Shown here piece after piece: positions 33,995-42,885 of a DNA stretch of 64,000 nucleotides. Under the pieces are notes generated by a model that saw only the letters and a program-made list of their open reading frames with translations, was not told the DNA's origin and ran no database searches. Source of the stretch: Streptomyces griseoluteus (GTDB lineage: Bacteria; Actinomycetota; Actinomycetes; Streptomycetales; Streptomycetaceae). Both the position numbers and the translations under genes were made by a program. The stretch's first letter is position 1. Every line of letters begins with the position of its first letter. Location of the stretch: assembly GCA_000717735.1 (NCBI GenBank), contig JOBE01000025.1, forward strand, positions 29,681 through 93,680. Direction: 5' to 3'.

Positions 33995-34048
33995 CCCCCG
34001 CGCCGCCGGGGCGCGGCCGACGCCCCGCCGAAGACAAGGAGCCTTGCC

Positions 34049-35212
34049 ATGGCGCCCACCGACGCATCCACGAACGCCCTCCGGCAGTCTGGTGACGAAC
34101 TCGCCGACGCCACCGTCGCCGCTCTCTTCGAGCGCGGCGAGACCGGCACGTACAACACCCTGATGCGGTTCTTCTCCACGGTCGGTGCCCCCGTGCCGGA
34201 CGGCCTGCCCGACGTCGCACGGGAGTACCTGGAGGCCACGGGCGCGCCGCCCTCCTGGGTGGACTGGGACGAGATGGAACGAGCCCGGCTGTTCCTCATC
34301 GACAACAACGTGCACGTCGCCACCGCGCTGTCCTTCGCCGCCATGCCCGCGTGCTACCTCGTCCCGCACGTGGCGAAGCTGCTGTCGACGACCCACGGTC
34401 TGAAGTACCCGGCCAATCGCATGGCGGCGACCGGTCAGTTCACCGTCTACCTGATGCGGCCCGACGCGTTCGAGGCCGGCAGCCGGTTCCTGCCCGCCGC
34501 GCAGAAGGTCCGTCTGCTGCACGCCTCCATCCGTCACCACCTCACGCGCGAGGGCCGCTGGGACACCGCGGGGTCGGGAGTGCCGATCTGCCAGGAGGAC
34601 ATGATCGGCGGGCAGATGTTCTTCTCGCTGCTCGTCCTCGACAGCCTGCACCGCCTCGGCATCCACATGTCCGAGGAGGGCGCGGCCTCCTACTACTACG
34701 CCTGGCGCGTGGTCGGCGCCCTCCTCGGCGTCGACCAGGAGGCCGTGCCCAAGTCCCTCGACGAGGCCCGGGAGTTCCTCGACCGGTACATGATCCGGCA
34801 CATGGGCCCGTCCCCGGAGGGCGCCCTGCTGACCCGGCAGCTCATCGACCTGTACGAGGAGGTCGTGCCGGGGACCCTGCTCGACCCGGTCGTGCCCGCG
34901 CTGGTCCGCTACCTCGTCGGGGACACCTGCGCCGATTGGCTGGAGGTCCCCAGCACGCCCTGGGACACCGTCGTCAAGGCGGTGCCCCACCTCCTCGGCG
35001 TCCTCGAGACCATCGAGGACCGCTCGCCGCTGGGCGCCTGGGCGCTCGACCGGCTCGGCGACCTCACCACCCGCTTCGAGCTGTCCTCGCTCACCCGGGG
35101 GCGCGTCATGCACTACGCCGTCCCCGAGCACCTCAGGGAGGAACACGGCCTTCCCGGTGCCCCGTCCCGCGCGCGGCGCTGGACGCCGCCCGCCGCCACG
35201 GTCTCCCCGTGA
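34049..35212 (+). CDS. MpaB-like (DUF2236) heme-type oxygenase
   Basis: Protein of 387 residues. FNT/RHH motifs of the family are visible: LFLIDNNVHVATALSFAAMP, RLLHASIRHHLTREGRW (conserved His pair, expected heme or metal ligand), ICQEDMIGGQMFFSLLVLD and a YYYAWRVVGALLGVD segment. The family includes latex-clearing protein and fungal MpaB, which cleave isoprenoid chains oxidatively. Placement 54 bp behind a polyprenyl synthase fits action on a prenyl product. No signal peptide is visible. ATG follows AAGGAG. Confidence 0.9.
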   Translation: MAPTDASTNALRQSGDELADATVAALFERGETGTYNTLMRFFSTVGAPVPDGLPDVAREYLEATGAPPSWVDWDEMERARLFLIDNNVHVATALSFAAMPACYLVPHVAKLLSTTHGLKYPANRMAATGQFTVYLMRPDAFEAGSRFLPAAQKVRLLHASIRHHLTREGRWDTAGSGVPICQEDMIGGQMFFSLLVLDSLHRLGIHMSEEGAASYYYAWRVVGALLGVDQEAVPKSLDEAREFLDRYMIRHMGPSPEGALLTRQLIDLYEEVVPGTLLDPVVPALVRYLVGDTCADWLEVPSTPWDTVVKAVPHLLGVLETIEDRSPLGAWALDRLGDLTTRFELSSLTRGRVMHYAVPEHLREEHGLPGAPSRARRWTPPAATVSP

Positions 35213-35511
35213 GCCGGGCGGGCGGCCGGGTGACAGGCCCCGGGTGTCACGGGAGGGTGGCGGCGAGGGCCAGCCGGGGCCGCACGCTGCACGCGGTACG
35301 CGGCGAGGTCGGCGGGCACCTCGGCGGCGACCCGCTCCTGGCAGGCCGTCTCGACCGCGGCTCCGACGCCCACCAGGTTCACCTTCCGCTTGCAGGCGAC
35401 GTCCCGGACCGCGGCGGCGACCGCCTCCGGGCCGCCCGGGTCGTCCCCGAGGCCGAGCACCTCCCGCACCAGGTACGGGGTTTCGATGCCCGGATAGCCG
35501 GCGTGCGCCAT
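35113..35511 (-). CDS. Doubtful hypothetical gene in the 35.2-35.74 kb gap
   Basis: The 531-bp gap between the oxygenase and the next plus-strand gene has only one plausible frame, on the minus strand from ATG 35511. Its first part (YPGIETPYLVREVLGLGDDP then AVRDVACKRKVNLVGVGAAV) looks protein-like, but after AAYRVQRA it becomes Arg/Pro-rich and overlaps the oxygenase 3' end by 100 bp. No ribosome site is clear. A hairpin GTGACA/TGTCAC at 35231-35253 would end the oxygenase transcript. It could be a decayed gene whose real stop was lost. Confidence 0.3.
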   Translation of the reverse strand: MAHAGYPGIETPYLVREVLGLGDDPGGPEAVAAAVRDVACKRKVNLVGVGAAVETACQERVAAEVPADLAAYRVQRAAPAGPRRHPPVTPGACHPAARPAHGETVAAGGVQRRARDGAPGRPCSSLRCSGTA

Positions 35512-35744
35512 GCAGCCGTCGTTCGGCGCTGTCGTGGGGAAGGCATCGCGTGCTCCTCGTCGGTGGGAGGGCTCTGTGTCGTGCTTCCGGTCGGCAGCCT
35601 GCGGAGGGGGCGGGCGGGGCGGGCAAGCTCCTATGCGACTTCCCGTCGGCCTGTGACAGAACGGACTCATGACGCCTGTGCCCGACCCCTGTCACCTCGG
35701 GTGTACCCGGCGGTAACCTACGGGCCCTGTCCGCGATTCGGGGG

Positions 35745-36608
35745 ATGTCCATGGGTGCCGTCACGTCGTTCGATCCGGTCGCCGAGCACGAGAGGACCCG
35801 CGCCGCGTTCGGCGCAGTGCTCCCGCGGCTGGTCCGGCTGTTGCGCGAGATCCCCGACATGGACGCGCCCTCCGGCGTCCCGGTGTGGACGGTCGGCGAC
35901 GTCGGCGCGCACCTCGCGGGCGCGTACTTCGCGTACGCCGCCGGCTTCACCGACGAGCCCATGGACTGGGACGGGATCGTGCCGCAGGGCGACGGGCCGC
36001 TCGGCGAACGGATCGCGGCCGTGAACGCCCTGTCCGTCGATCTCCTCGGCCGGGAGGAACGGGCCCGTCTCCACGAGGTCGTCACCGAGCGGGGCGAGAC
36101 GTTCCTGCGGGTCACCGACGGCCTCGCTCCGGACACTCCCGTCGCCGCGCCCTGGCTCGGGAGGGAACGGACGATCCCCCTGTCGGCGGCGACCGGTCTG
36201 ATGCTCAGTGAGAGCCTCGTCCACGGTCTGGACATGGCGCGCGGCGCCCGACGGCCCTGGCCGATCGGCCCGGACGAGGCGGGCCTGGTGATCGGGCAGT
36301 CGATGCCGACGATGATGCCGCTGGCCCTGGACAGGGTGAAGGCACGCGGGGTCCGCATCGGGTTCGACCTCGTGATCAAGGGCGGTCCCCGGCTGGCGGT
36401 CGTCGTCGACGACGGCACGGCGACCGTGACGCGCGACGCCCCGCCGCGCGCGTACGACTGCAGGATCACGGCGGCACCGGTCGCGTTCCTGCTGGTGTCG
36501 TTCCGGCGCACACCGATCTGGAAGGCGATGGCGCGCGGCGGGCTGCGGGCCGGCGGGCGCAGGCCGTGGCTCGCGACGCGGCTCGGCGAACTCATCGCCA
36601 CGCCCTGA
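35745..36608 (+). CDS. Maleylpyruvate isomerase-family mycothiol-dependent enzyme
   Basis: Protein of 287 residues. The N-terminal DinB-like four-helix domain shows VPVWTVGDVGAHLAGAYFAYA (first His ligand) and SESLVHGLDMARGARRPW (third ligand H-x3-D). This is the divalent-metal site of mycothiol-dependent isomerases and transferases. The ~100-residue C-terminal domain is an SCP-2/MDMPI-C-like fold. Mycothiol is the actinobacterial thiol. The substrate is unknown. Confidence 0.88.
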   Translation: MSMGAVTSFDPVAEHERTRAAFGAVLPRLVRLLREIPDMDAPSGVPVWTVGDVGAHLAGAYFAYAAGFTDEPMDWDGIVPQGDGPLGERIAAVNALSVDLLGREERARLHEVVTERGETFLRVTDGLAPDTPVAAPWLGRERTIPLSAATGLMLSESLVHGLDMARGARRPWPIGPDEAGLVIGQSMPTMMPLALDRVKARGVRIGFDLVIKGGPRLAVVVDDGTATVTRDAPPRAYDCRITAAPVAFLLVSFRRTPIWKAMARGGLRAGGRRPWLATRLGELIATP

Positions 36609-36665
36609 CCTCTGCGGTCAGCGGGGCGGGGGGGGCAGCGGGTCAGGGGGCAGCGGGCCCGTGCG

Positions 36666-37034
36666 TCAGCGAGTCCACTCCTTGAGGACGTCCGCGACCC
36701 GCCGGACGTCGATACGGCCCTCGGCCACCCGCTCGACGAGGTCGATGGCCTCCTCCGCCGACACGTCGACGGGGTACCCGGAGGCGTGGAGATACGCCGC
36801 CGCGACGACGACGCCGTACAGCTCGTTGGAGTGTTCGAGGGCCGGGACGCGGACGAACTGCTCCAGGAGCGCGGCGGCCCGGTGGTGCGGCTGGTCGTAG
36901 ACCGGGGTGTCCATCACATGGAAGACGTGGCGGGCGCGGGCGGCCTCCAGCGCTCCCCAGTCGGAGATCTCCGGGTCGCCGGGTATCTCGGACTGAGCGA
37001 CGGCGAGCAGCCAGGACAGGTCGATCCGGAGCAA
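36666..37034 (-). CDS. Fic/Doc-type toxin of a toxin-antitoxin pair
   Basis: Protein of 122 residues, initiated at TTG 37034. YDQPHHRAAALLEQFVRVPALEHSNELYGVVVAAAYLHASG corresponds to the Fic/Doc helices, but the canonical H-P-F-x-(D/E)-G-N-G/K-R core appears as PALEHSNELYG, so catalytic residues are largely changed. The C-terminal VDVSAEEAIDLVERVAEGRID, then VRRVADVLKEW is typical of the actinobacterial Doc-like toxins. It follows the antitoxin gene by 14 bp. Activity (AMPylation or kinase-like) cannot be assumed. Confidence 0.78.
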   Translation of the reverse strand: MLRIDLSWLLAVAQSEIPGDPEISDWGALEAARARHVFHVMDTPVYDQPHHRAAALLEQFVRVPALEHSNELYGVVVAAAYLHASGYPVDVSAEEAIDLVERVAEGRIDVRRVADVLKEWTR

Positions 37035-37048
37035 CGCTCAGGCCCGGT

Positions 37049-37276
37049 TCAGCCGGCGCCGGTGCCGTGCTCCGCGGGGCGGCCGAAGCGCTCCGCGAAG
37101 GCGGGGCCGTGCAGGCCGACGAAGGAGCGGGCGCCTTCGAAGAACCGCGCGCGCTTCAGGTCGGCGTCCAGGACACGGCCCGCGTAGTCCTCGGCGGGCA
37201 GGCGCTGCTCGGCCGCGGCACGTTCCAGCGCCTCGTACGCCTCTTCGCTGATCTCGATCCTGATCTCCCGTGCCAT
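37049..37276 (-). CDS. Antitoxin partner of the Fic/Doc-type toxin
   Basis: Protein of 75 residues. An N-terminal ribbon-helix-helix-like part (IRIEISEEAYEALERAAAEQ) fits a DNA-binding antitoxin. The C-terminal ARFFEGARSFVGLHGPAFAERFG would wrap the toxin. It is the first gene of the two-gene unit and probably represses it. ATG 37276 is divergent from the flavoprotein gene. Confidence 0.78.
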   Translation of the reverse strand: MAREIRIEISEEAYEALERAAAEQRLPAEDYAGRVLDADLKRARFFEGARSFVGLHGPAFAERFGRPAEHGTGAG

Positions 37277-37413
37277 GCGCCCACGGTAGCGGCCCTGCGC
37301 CGGGCGCGGCAGGGGGCGGCGGGGCCGTCGCCTCCGCCGTACGGGATCCTCGTCGCGCCGGTATGGCGGGACACCCTCGCGGCCTGCGCGTATCCCTGTG
37401 ATCGGATGGGGCC

Positions 37414-37974
37414 ATGCATTCTCGGACCCTGTACCTGTTCAGCAGCGCGGCCCCGCCCGTCTTCGATGTCGCCCGGGTCATCGAGGAGGCGCAGGCGGAC
37501 GGCTGGGACGTGTGCCTCGGCCTCACGCCGACGGCGGCCCGCTGGCTCGCGCACTCCCTCGACGGCCTCGCCGCGCTCACCGGCCACCCCGTGCGCTGGG
37601 ACTACTCCCTGCCGGGCGAGCCGGCCGTGTGGCCGGAGGCGGATGCGGTCGTCGTCGCGCCGGCCACCTTCGACACGGTGAACCAGTGGGCCCTCGGGCT
37701 CACGGGCAAGTGGCTCGTGGGCGTGGTGGCGGAGGGCATCGGGAAGGGGCTGCCGATGGCGGTGATGCCCTGCGTGAACTCGGCGTACGTCGCGCATCCC
37801 CAGTTCGAGCGGTCGATCGAGACGCTGCGGGGAGCCGGGGTCAGGGTCGTGTACGGCGAGGGCGGCTTCGTCCCGCACGAGCCGGGCCTGGGGAACCCGG
37901 AGACGTATCCGTGGCGCGCGGCGCTCGACGCCGTGGCGGACGTGGCCGGCCGGGGGCTGCCGCCCGTGGGGTGA
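37414..37974 (+). CDS. Flavoprotein (Dfp/phosphopantothenoylcysteine-decarboxylase-like)
   Basis: Protein of 186 residues. TLYLFSSAAPPVFDVARVIE, DAVVVAPATFDTVNQWALGL and AVMPCVNSAYVAHPQFERSI match the HFCD flavoprotein fold: an FMN-contacting PA-T-x-N region and the MxxMN-like C-P-C-V-N segment. It is shorter than CoaBC and lacks the synthase domain, so it is a stand-alone flavin enzyme of unknown substrate. Confidence 0.87.
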   Translation: MHSRTLYLFSSAAPPVFDVARVIEEAQADGWDVCLGLTPTAARWLAHSLDGLAALTGHPVRWDYSLPGEPAVWPEADAVVVAPATFDTVNQWALGLTGKWLVGVVAEGIGKGLPMAVMPCVNSAYVAHPQFERSIETLRGAGVRVVYGEGGFVPHEPGLGNPETYPWRAALDAVADVAGRGLPPVG

Positions 37975-37999
37975 GGATCCGCTCGGACGATCCGGCTCC

Positions 38000-38040
38000 C
38001 GCCGAGGACGCGCGTTCTGGGACGCCGCGCGCCCTCGGCG
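38000..38040. terminator. Hairpin between convergent flavoprotein and DinB genes
   Basis: CGCCGAGG-A-CGCGCG pairs with CGCGCG-C-CCTCGGCG, a 14-bp stem with one mismatch around an 11-nt loop. It suits termination of both genes. Confidence 0.65.
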
Positions 38041-38059
38041 CGTACCACGCCGGGAGCCG

Positions 38060-38629
38060 CTACTGCCCCACGCGGCCGTCCACGCACTCGCGCAGCAGGT
38101 CGGCGTGTCCGCAGTGCCGGGCGTACTCCTCGATCCGGTGCACCCACAGTTCCCGTACCGCGGTGTCGTCCTGGATCACCCGCGCGCCCAGGTCCGTGCA
38201 CGCGAGGAGGGCGGCGTCGGTCGCCGCCTGCTCGCGGGCGAGATCGGCGAAGGCGGCCTCGACCACCTCCTGTTCGGCGACGGCTCCCTCGAAGTCGCCG
38301 TCGGCCGCCCCGTACAGCTCGGGTTCCGGGTTCTCCGGCAGGATCCAGTTGCGCCAGTCACGCTCCACCTCGGCGAGGTGGCGGACCAGGCCGAGGAGGG
38401 ACATGGTCGACGGCGGGACCGACCGGCGGGCCAGCTGCTCCGGGTCGAGCCCCTCGCACTTCATCAGGAGGGTGTGCCGATAGCCGCCCAGGAAGTCCTG
38501 AAGGGTCGCCAACTCGCCGTCGGGGCTGGGGCCTTCGCTGTGCCGGGGGTCCTTGTCGGGGTCCGCCCACATGTCGGGGTAGACGCTGGACCCGCTCCAC
38601 CGCTCGGGTACGTCGCTCGCTGTGTTCAC
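38060..38629 (-). CDS. DinB-family (DUF664) protein
   Basis: Protein of 189 residues if the GTG at 38629 is used; an upstream ATG at 38662 would add 11 residues, and neither has a good ribosome site. TLQDFLGGYRHTLLMKCEGLDPEQL, SLLGLVRHLAEVERDWRNWI and VRELWVHRIEEYARHCGHADLLRECVDG give the three His ligands of the DinB/DUF664 metal-binding four-helix bundle. Members are often thiol (mycothiol) transferases. Substrate unknown. Confidence 0.87.
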   Translation of the reverse strand: MNTASDVPERWSGSSVYPDMWADPDKDPRHSEGPSPDGELATLQDFLGGYRHTLLMKCEGLDPEQLARRSVPPSTMSLLGLVRHLAEVERDWRNWILPENPEPELYGAADGDFEGAVAEQEVVEAAFADLAREQAATDAALLACTDLGARVIQDDTAVRELWVHRIEEYARHCGHADLLRECVDGRVGQ

Positions 38630-38854
38630 GTGCCGAGGATGGTGACCCGGGACCCGGGACACAAACGATTATTCGGCAAGGGAGTTCGCGAGATCGCGTG
38701 TGCACCGTGAAGACGATGCGGAGAGATCATTAAGAAACCTTGTTGAATAACCCCGTACCCCGGGTTCGCTCTTGATTTGCTCCTGCCAACCCGCACAGGG
38801 TTTCTCTCGAACGTTTGACGCCCCACACGTCAACACGAGGAGAGAACCTCTTTC

Positions 38855-40054
<1,200 letters not shown>

Positions 40055-40062
40055 CCACACCG

Positions 40063-40130
40063 CACCACCGCATGACCCACCACCGCATGACCCACCACCG
40101 CATGACCCACCACCGCATGACCGCATGACC
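40063..40130 (+). repeat. Four 15-bp tandem repeats directly behind the protease stop
   Basis: Four perfect copies of CACCACCGCATGACC (40063-40122) and a partial fifth (GCATGACC to 40130). The 15-bp length keeps frame, so one frame reads HHRMT repeatedly, but it has no start signal. The array starts 9 bp after the TAG. Confidence 0.95.
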
Positions 40131-40154
40131 GGTCGGCCGACCACCGCGTCACGA

Positions 40155-40190
40155 GAGGTGGCCCTTCACACACCCGTGGAGGGCCACCTC
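40155..40190. terminator. Terminator hairpin after the protease gene
   Basis: A perfect 11-bp stem (GAGGTGGCCCT / AGGGCCACCTC) with a 14-nt loop, between the repeat array and the DUF2071 gene. Confidence 0.8.
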
Positions 40191-40218
40191 CCGCGTGGGA
40201 CGGCGAGATAATGCCGCA

Positions 40219-41109
40219 ATGCCGCAGACGCCGCCCGCCCTGAATCCGGAGCCCATATCGGCCGACCCGCCGCACCGCACGGAGCGCACGCTGCTCACCC
40301 AGTCCTGGCTCGACCTGACCTTCCTGCACTGGGCCGTGGACCCCGCCGACGTGGCGCCGCTGCTGCCCGCCGGGACCGTGCCCGACACGCTCGACGGCGT
40401 CACCTACGTCGGACTCGTCGCCTTCCGGATGCACCGGGTCGGCTGGTTCCGCCTCCCCGGGCTCCCCTATCTCGGCAGCTTCCCCGAGACCAACGTCCGG
40501 CTTTACTCCGTGGACGGACACGGACGCCGCGGTGTCGTCTTCCGCTCCCTCGACGCGTCCCGGCTGATCCCCGTGGCCGTCGGCCGCTGGGCGTTCCGGA
40601 TCCCCTACGTCTGGTCGAGGATGAGCGTCCGCAACAACGGCTCCACCGTGACGTACACCAGCAGCCGGCGGTGGCCCGGTCCCCGGGGTGCGGACAGCGC
40701 GATCCGCGTCGGCATCGGCGAACGGCTCGAGGAGCCGACCGCGCTGGAGCACTTCCTGACCGCCCGCTGGGGCATGCACAGCTCCTTCCGCGGGCGTGCG
40801 ATGTACCTCCCCAACACCCATCCCCGCTGGCCGCTGCACCGTGCCCGGCTCCTCGGCTGCGACGAGACGCTCGTCGCGGCCGCGGGTCTGCCCCGGCCCC
40901 TGGGTGCGCCCGTGAGCGTGCTCTACTCGCCGGGCGTACCGGTCCGCTTCGGCCGGAGGGCGGCGAAGCCGGCGCCTCCCGAGCCCGCCGCGACGATCTT
41001 GCCGTCGGGCTGCACGGCCACGGCGCTGCCGAACTCGGTGCCGCCGAAGTCCGCGGTGACCATGCCGTCGCCGCTGAAGGTGGTGTCGAGGCTGCCGTCG
41101 GTGTCGTAG
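40219..41109 (+). CDS. DUF2071 protein with a replaced C-terminus
   Basis: Residues 1 to about 245 match DUF2071/YqjF: LLTQSWLDLTFLHWAVDPADV, then GVTYVGLVAFRMHRVGWFRLPGLPYLGSFPE and RWGMHSSFRGRAMYLPNTHPRWPLHRARLLGCDE (each with single-residue breaks). Homology ends at VSVLYSPGVPVRFGR, the usual end of the family. The frame then runs ~50 codons antisense through the delta-60 gene, giving AKPAPPEPAATILPSGCTAT and similar. So the native stop was lost. ATG 40219 is favoured over GTG 40195, whose ribosome site would lie in the terminator stem. Function unknown. Confidence 0.8.
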   Translation: MPQTPPALNPEPISADPPHRTERTLLTQSWLDLTFLHWAVDPADVAPLLPAGTVPDTLDGVTYVGLVAFRMHRVGWFRLPGLPYLGSFPETNVRLYSVDGHGRRGVVFRSLDASRLIPVAVGRWAFRIPYVWSRMSVRNNGSTVTYTSSRRWPGPRGADSAIRVGIGERLEEPTALEHFLTARWGMHSSFRGRAMYLPNTHPRWPLHRARLLGCDETLVAAAGLPRPLGAPVSVLYSPGVPVRFGRRAAKPAPPEPAATILPSGCTATALPNSVPPKSAVTMPSPLKVVSRLPSVS

Positions 41110-41921
41110 CGGGCCACGCCGATGTCGAAGGCGGTGTTCCCGATGTAGCGGACCGGGACGATCTTGCCGTCCGGCTGGAGGGACATGCCGCGGGCGATGC
41201 CGCCGACGTCCTGGGGCGAAGTGGGCGTGAATCCCGCAACCACCGTGCCGTCGCCGCCGAGGCTGGGGTCGAGGCTTCCGTCGGTGCCGAGGCGGACCAC
41301 GGCGAAACCGCTGCCGCCCGGCTTGCCCACGGCGACGATCCTGCCGTCGGGCTGTGCCGCCACGTCGGCGCCGTCCGCGGACCCGCCGAACTCGTCGACG
41401 CGCACCAGACAGCCGTTCCCGAAGGTCTGGTCCAGGCTGCCGTCGGGGTGGTAGCGGGCCGCGGAGAAGAAGCAGCAGCCGTCGCCCTCCTCCTCGAACA
41501 CCGCGGTGGTGCCGGCCACGACGATCTTCCCGTCCGACCGCCGGATCGCGACGGCGTTGGCCGCGCCTCCGCCGCCGCCGAAGTCGCTGACCACGGTGCC
41601 GTCCCCGCCGAAAGCGGGGTCGAGGGCGCCGTCGGTGCCGTACCGGGCGAGCGCGAAGCCGGCCTCGCTCACCCCCACCACGACCAGTTTGCCGTCGGCC
41701 TGCCGCGCGATGTCGTGGCCCTCCGCGTAGCCGGTGATGACGGTCGTCACCCGGCCGTCGGAACCGAAGGCCGGATCCAGATCGCCCGGGGCGGCCAGTG
41801 CCGTCCCGGGGAGCGCCAGCACGAGCGCCATGCCGAGTGCCGTTCCGAGCGCGGCCGGCATCCCGGCCCTCCCGCCCGGCCCGCGGTGGCGTTCCGCCGG
41901 TCTCAGCTGTCCGTGGGTCAT
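40923..41921 (-). CDS. Secreted delta-60 repeat protein, truncated at the 3' end
   Basis: Protein of 332 residues. A signal peptide (GTALGMALVLALPGTALA, about residues 27-44) is followed by about five repeats of roughly 55-60 residues. Each reads DGSLDPxFGGDGTVV, then VAxQPDGKIVAxG, then FAVVRLGTDG. This is the delta-60 (TIGR02608) beta-propeller-like repeat. The last repeat starts (GAGFAALR) and then breaks into PKRTGTPGE, which is antisense to the DUF2071 gene, so the natural end is missing. GGAGG stands ten bases before ATG 41921. It should be extracellular; function unknown. Confidence 0.85.
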   Translation of the reverse strand: MTHGQLRPAERHRGPGGRAGMPAALGTALGMALVLALPGTALAAPGDLDPAFGSDGRVTTVITGYAEGHDIARQADGKLVVVGVSEAGFALARYGTDGALDPAFGGDGTVVSDFGGGGGAANAVAIRRSDGKIVVAGTTAVFEEEGDGCCFFSAARYHPDGSLDQTFGNGCLVRVDEFGGSADGADVAAQPDGRIVAVGKPGGSGFAVVRLGTDGSLDPSLGGDGTVVAGFTPTSPQDVGGIARGMSLQPDGKIVPVRYIGNTAFDIGVARYDTDGSLDTTFSGDGMVTADFGGTEFGSAVAVQPDGKIVAAGSGGAGFAALRPKRTGTPGE

Positions 41922-42184
41922 GGGGGAAGAACCTCCGTCTTCGCGGATGTACGGGGAGCAGCGCACAGCTTCGTGCTGGTCCGCTCCCCTCTCCCCCGGG
42001 AACCACTCCCGCGAGGGAGCGCGCGCGGGGCGTGCTCCGGCTGTCGGCCACCGGGCCGCCGGGGTCGGGGGTGTCCCCCCCCCCGGGGGGCTTGGGGCGG
42101 CCCGGGCACCGCGTACCCTCGCCTCGGACGGGACAGGGGTGCGGATCGCGGGATGCCGGACGCACGGCGAGCGGGGAACGGAAC

Positions 42185-42805
42185 ATGACGCAGGCGCACG
42201 GGCAGCGGACGGAGCCGCCCGGTGGGGACGACCGGGACCGGGCCGCCACCGTGCGCGTCTTCATCGCCCTCGCTCCGCCCGACGAGGCGAAGGACGAGCT
42301 CGCGCGCGCACTGGGCCCCGCGTACGACGCCTACCCGCACCTGCGGTGGAACCGCATCGAGGACTGGCACATCACCCTGGCCTTCCTCGGCGAGCTCCCG
42401 GTCGGGACCGTGCCGCTGCTGCGTCCGCCGCTCGCCGGCCTGGCGGCTTCCCGCCGGCCGGTCGGACTGGCGCTGCGCGGCGCCGGGCACTTCGACGAGC
42501 GGGTGCTGTGGAGCGGGATCGAAGGGGACCTGGACGAGCTGCACCGGCTCGCCGTCGACGTGCGCGCGGTGGTCAGGGAGTGCGGTGTCCCCCTGGAGGA
42601 CCGTCCGCTGCGGCCCCATCTGACGCTGGCCCGCGCCCGTCGCGACGACCGGTCGAGCGTGATGGACATCGCCGCAGGGCTCGCCGGCTTCACCGGCCGC
42701 CGGTGGCCGGCCGAACGGCTCCATCTGGTCGGCAGCGATTTCGGGCGTGGACCGGGGCCGATCCGGTACCGGGACATCGAGTCCTGGTCGTTCGACGGAA
42801 GCTGA
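42185..42805 (+). CDS. thpR: RNA 2',3'-cyclic phosphodiesterase (ThpR/LigT family)
   Basis: Protein of 206 residues with the two H-x-T-x motifs of the 2H phosphoesterases: DWHITLAFLGE (about residue 61) and PHLTLARAR (about 140). RVFIALAPPDEAKDEL is the family's opening. It hydrolyses 2',3'-cyclic ends and related RNA termini. GGGGAAC lies before ATG 42185. A C10G6 homopolymer stretch (about 42075-42090) occurs in the upstream gap. Confidence 0.93.
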   Translation: MTQAHGQRTEPPGGDDRDRAATVRVFIALAPPDEAKDELARALGPAYDAYPHLRWNRIEDWHITLAFLGELPVGTVPLLRPPLAGLAASRRPVGLALRGAGHFDERVLWSGIEGDLDELHRLAVDVRAVVRECGVPLEDRPLRPHLTLARARRDDRSSVMDIAAGLAGFTGRRWPAERLHLVGSDFGRGPGPIRYRDIESWSFDGS

Positions 42806-42885
42806 GGCCCGGGGCGGTGTCGCAACCGGCCGTGGCCCCTGGGCGTGTTTCCCTGTGAAGTGATCACTCCGGAAAGGGAGTTCCT

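Noticed and set aside
32669..36601. 1310-residue minus-strand open frame
   Set aside because: Antisense to the polyprenyl synthase, oxygenase and isomerase-like genes; composition is that of a high-GC shadow frame and no domain is seen.
40063..40130. CRISPR-like array or His-rich mini gene
   Set aside because: No spacers; the HHRMT frame has no start signal of its own.
42075..42090. C10G6 homopolymer as a frameshift or contingency tract
   Set aside because: It is intergenic, so no gene frame depends on it; it may be a sequencing-prone tract.
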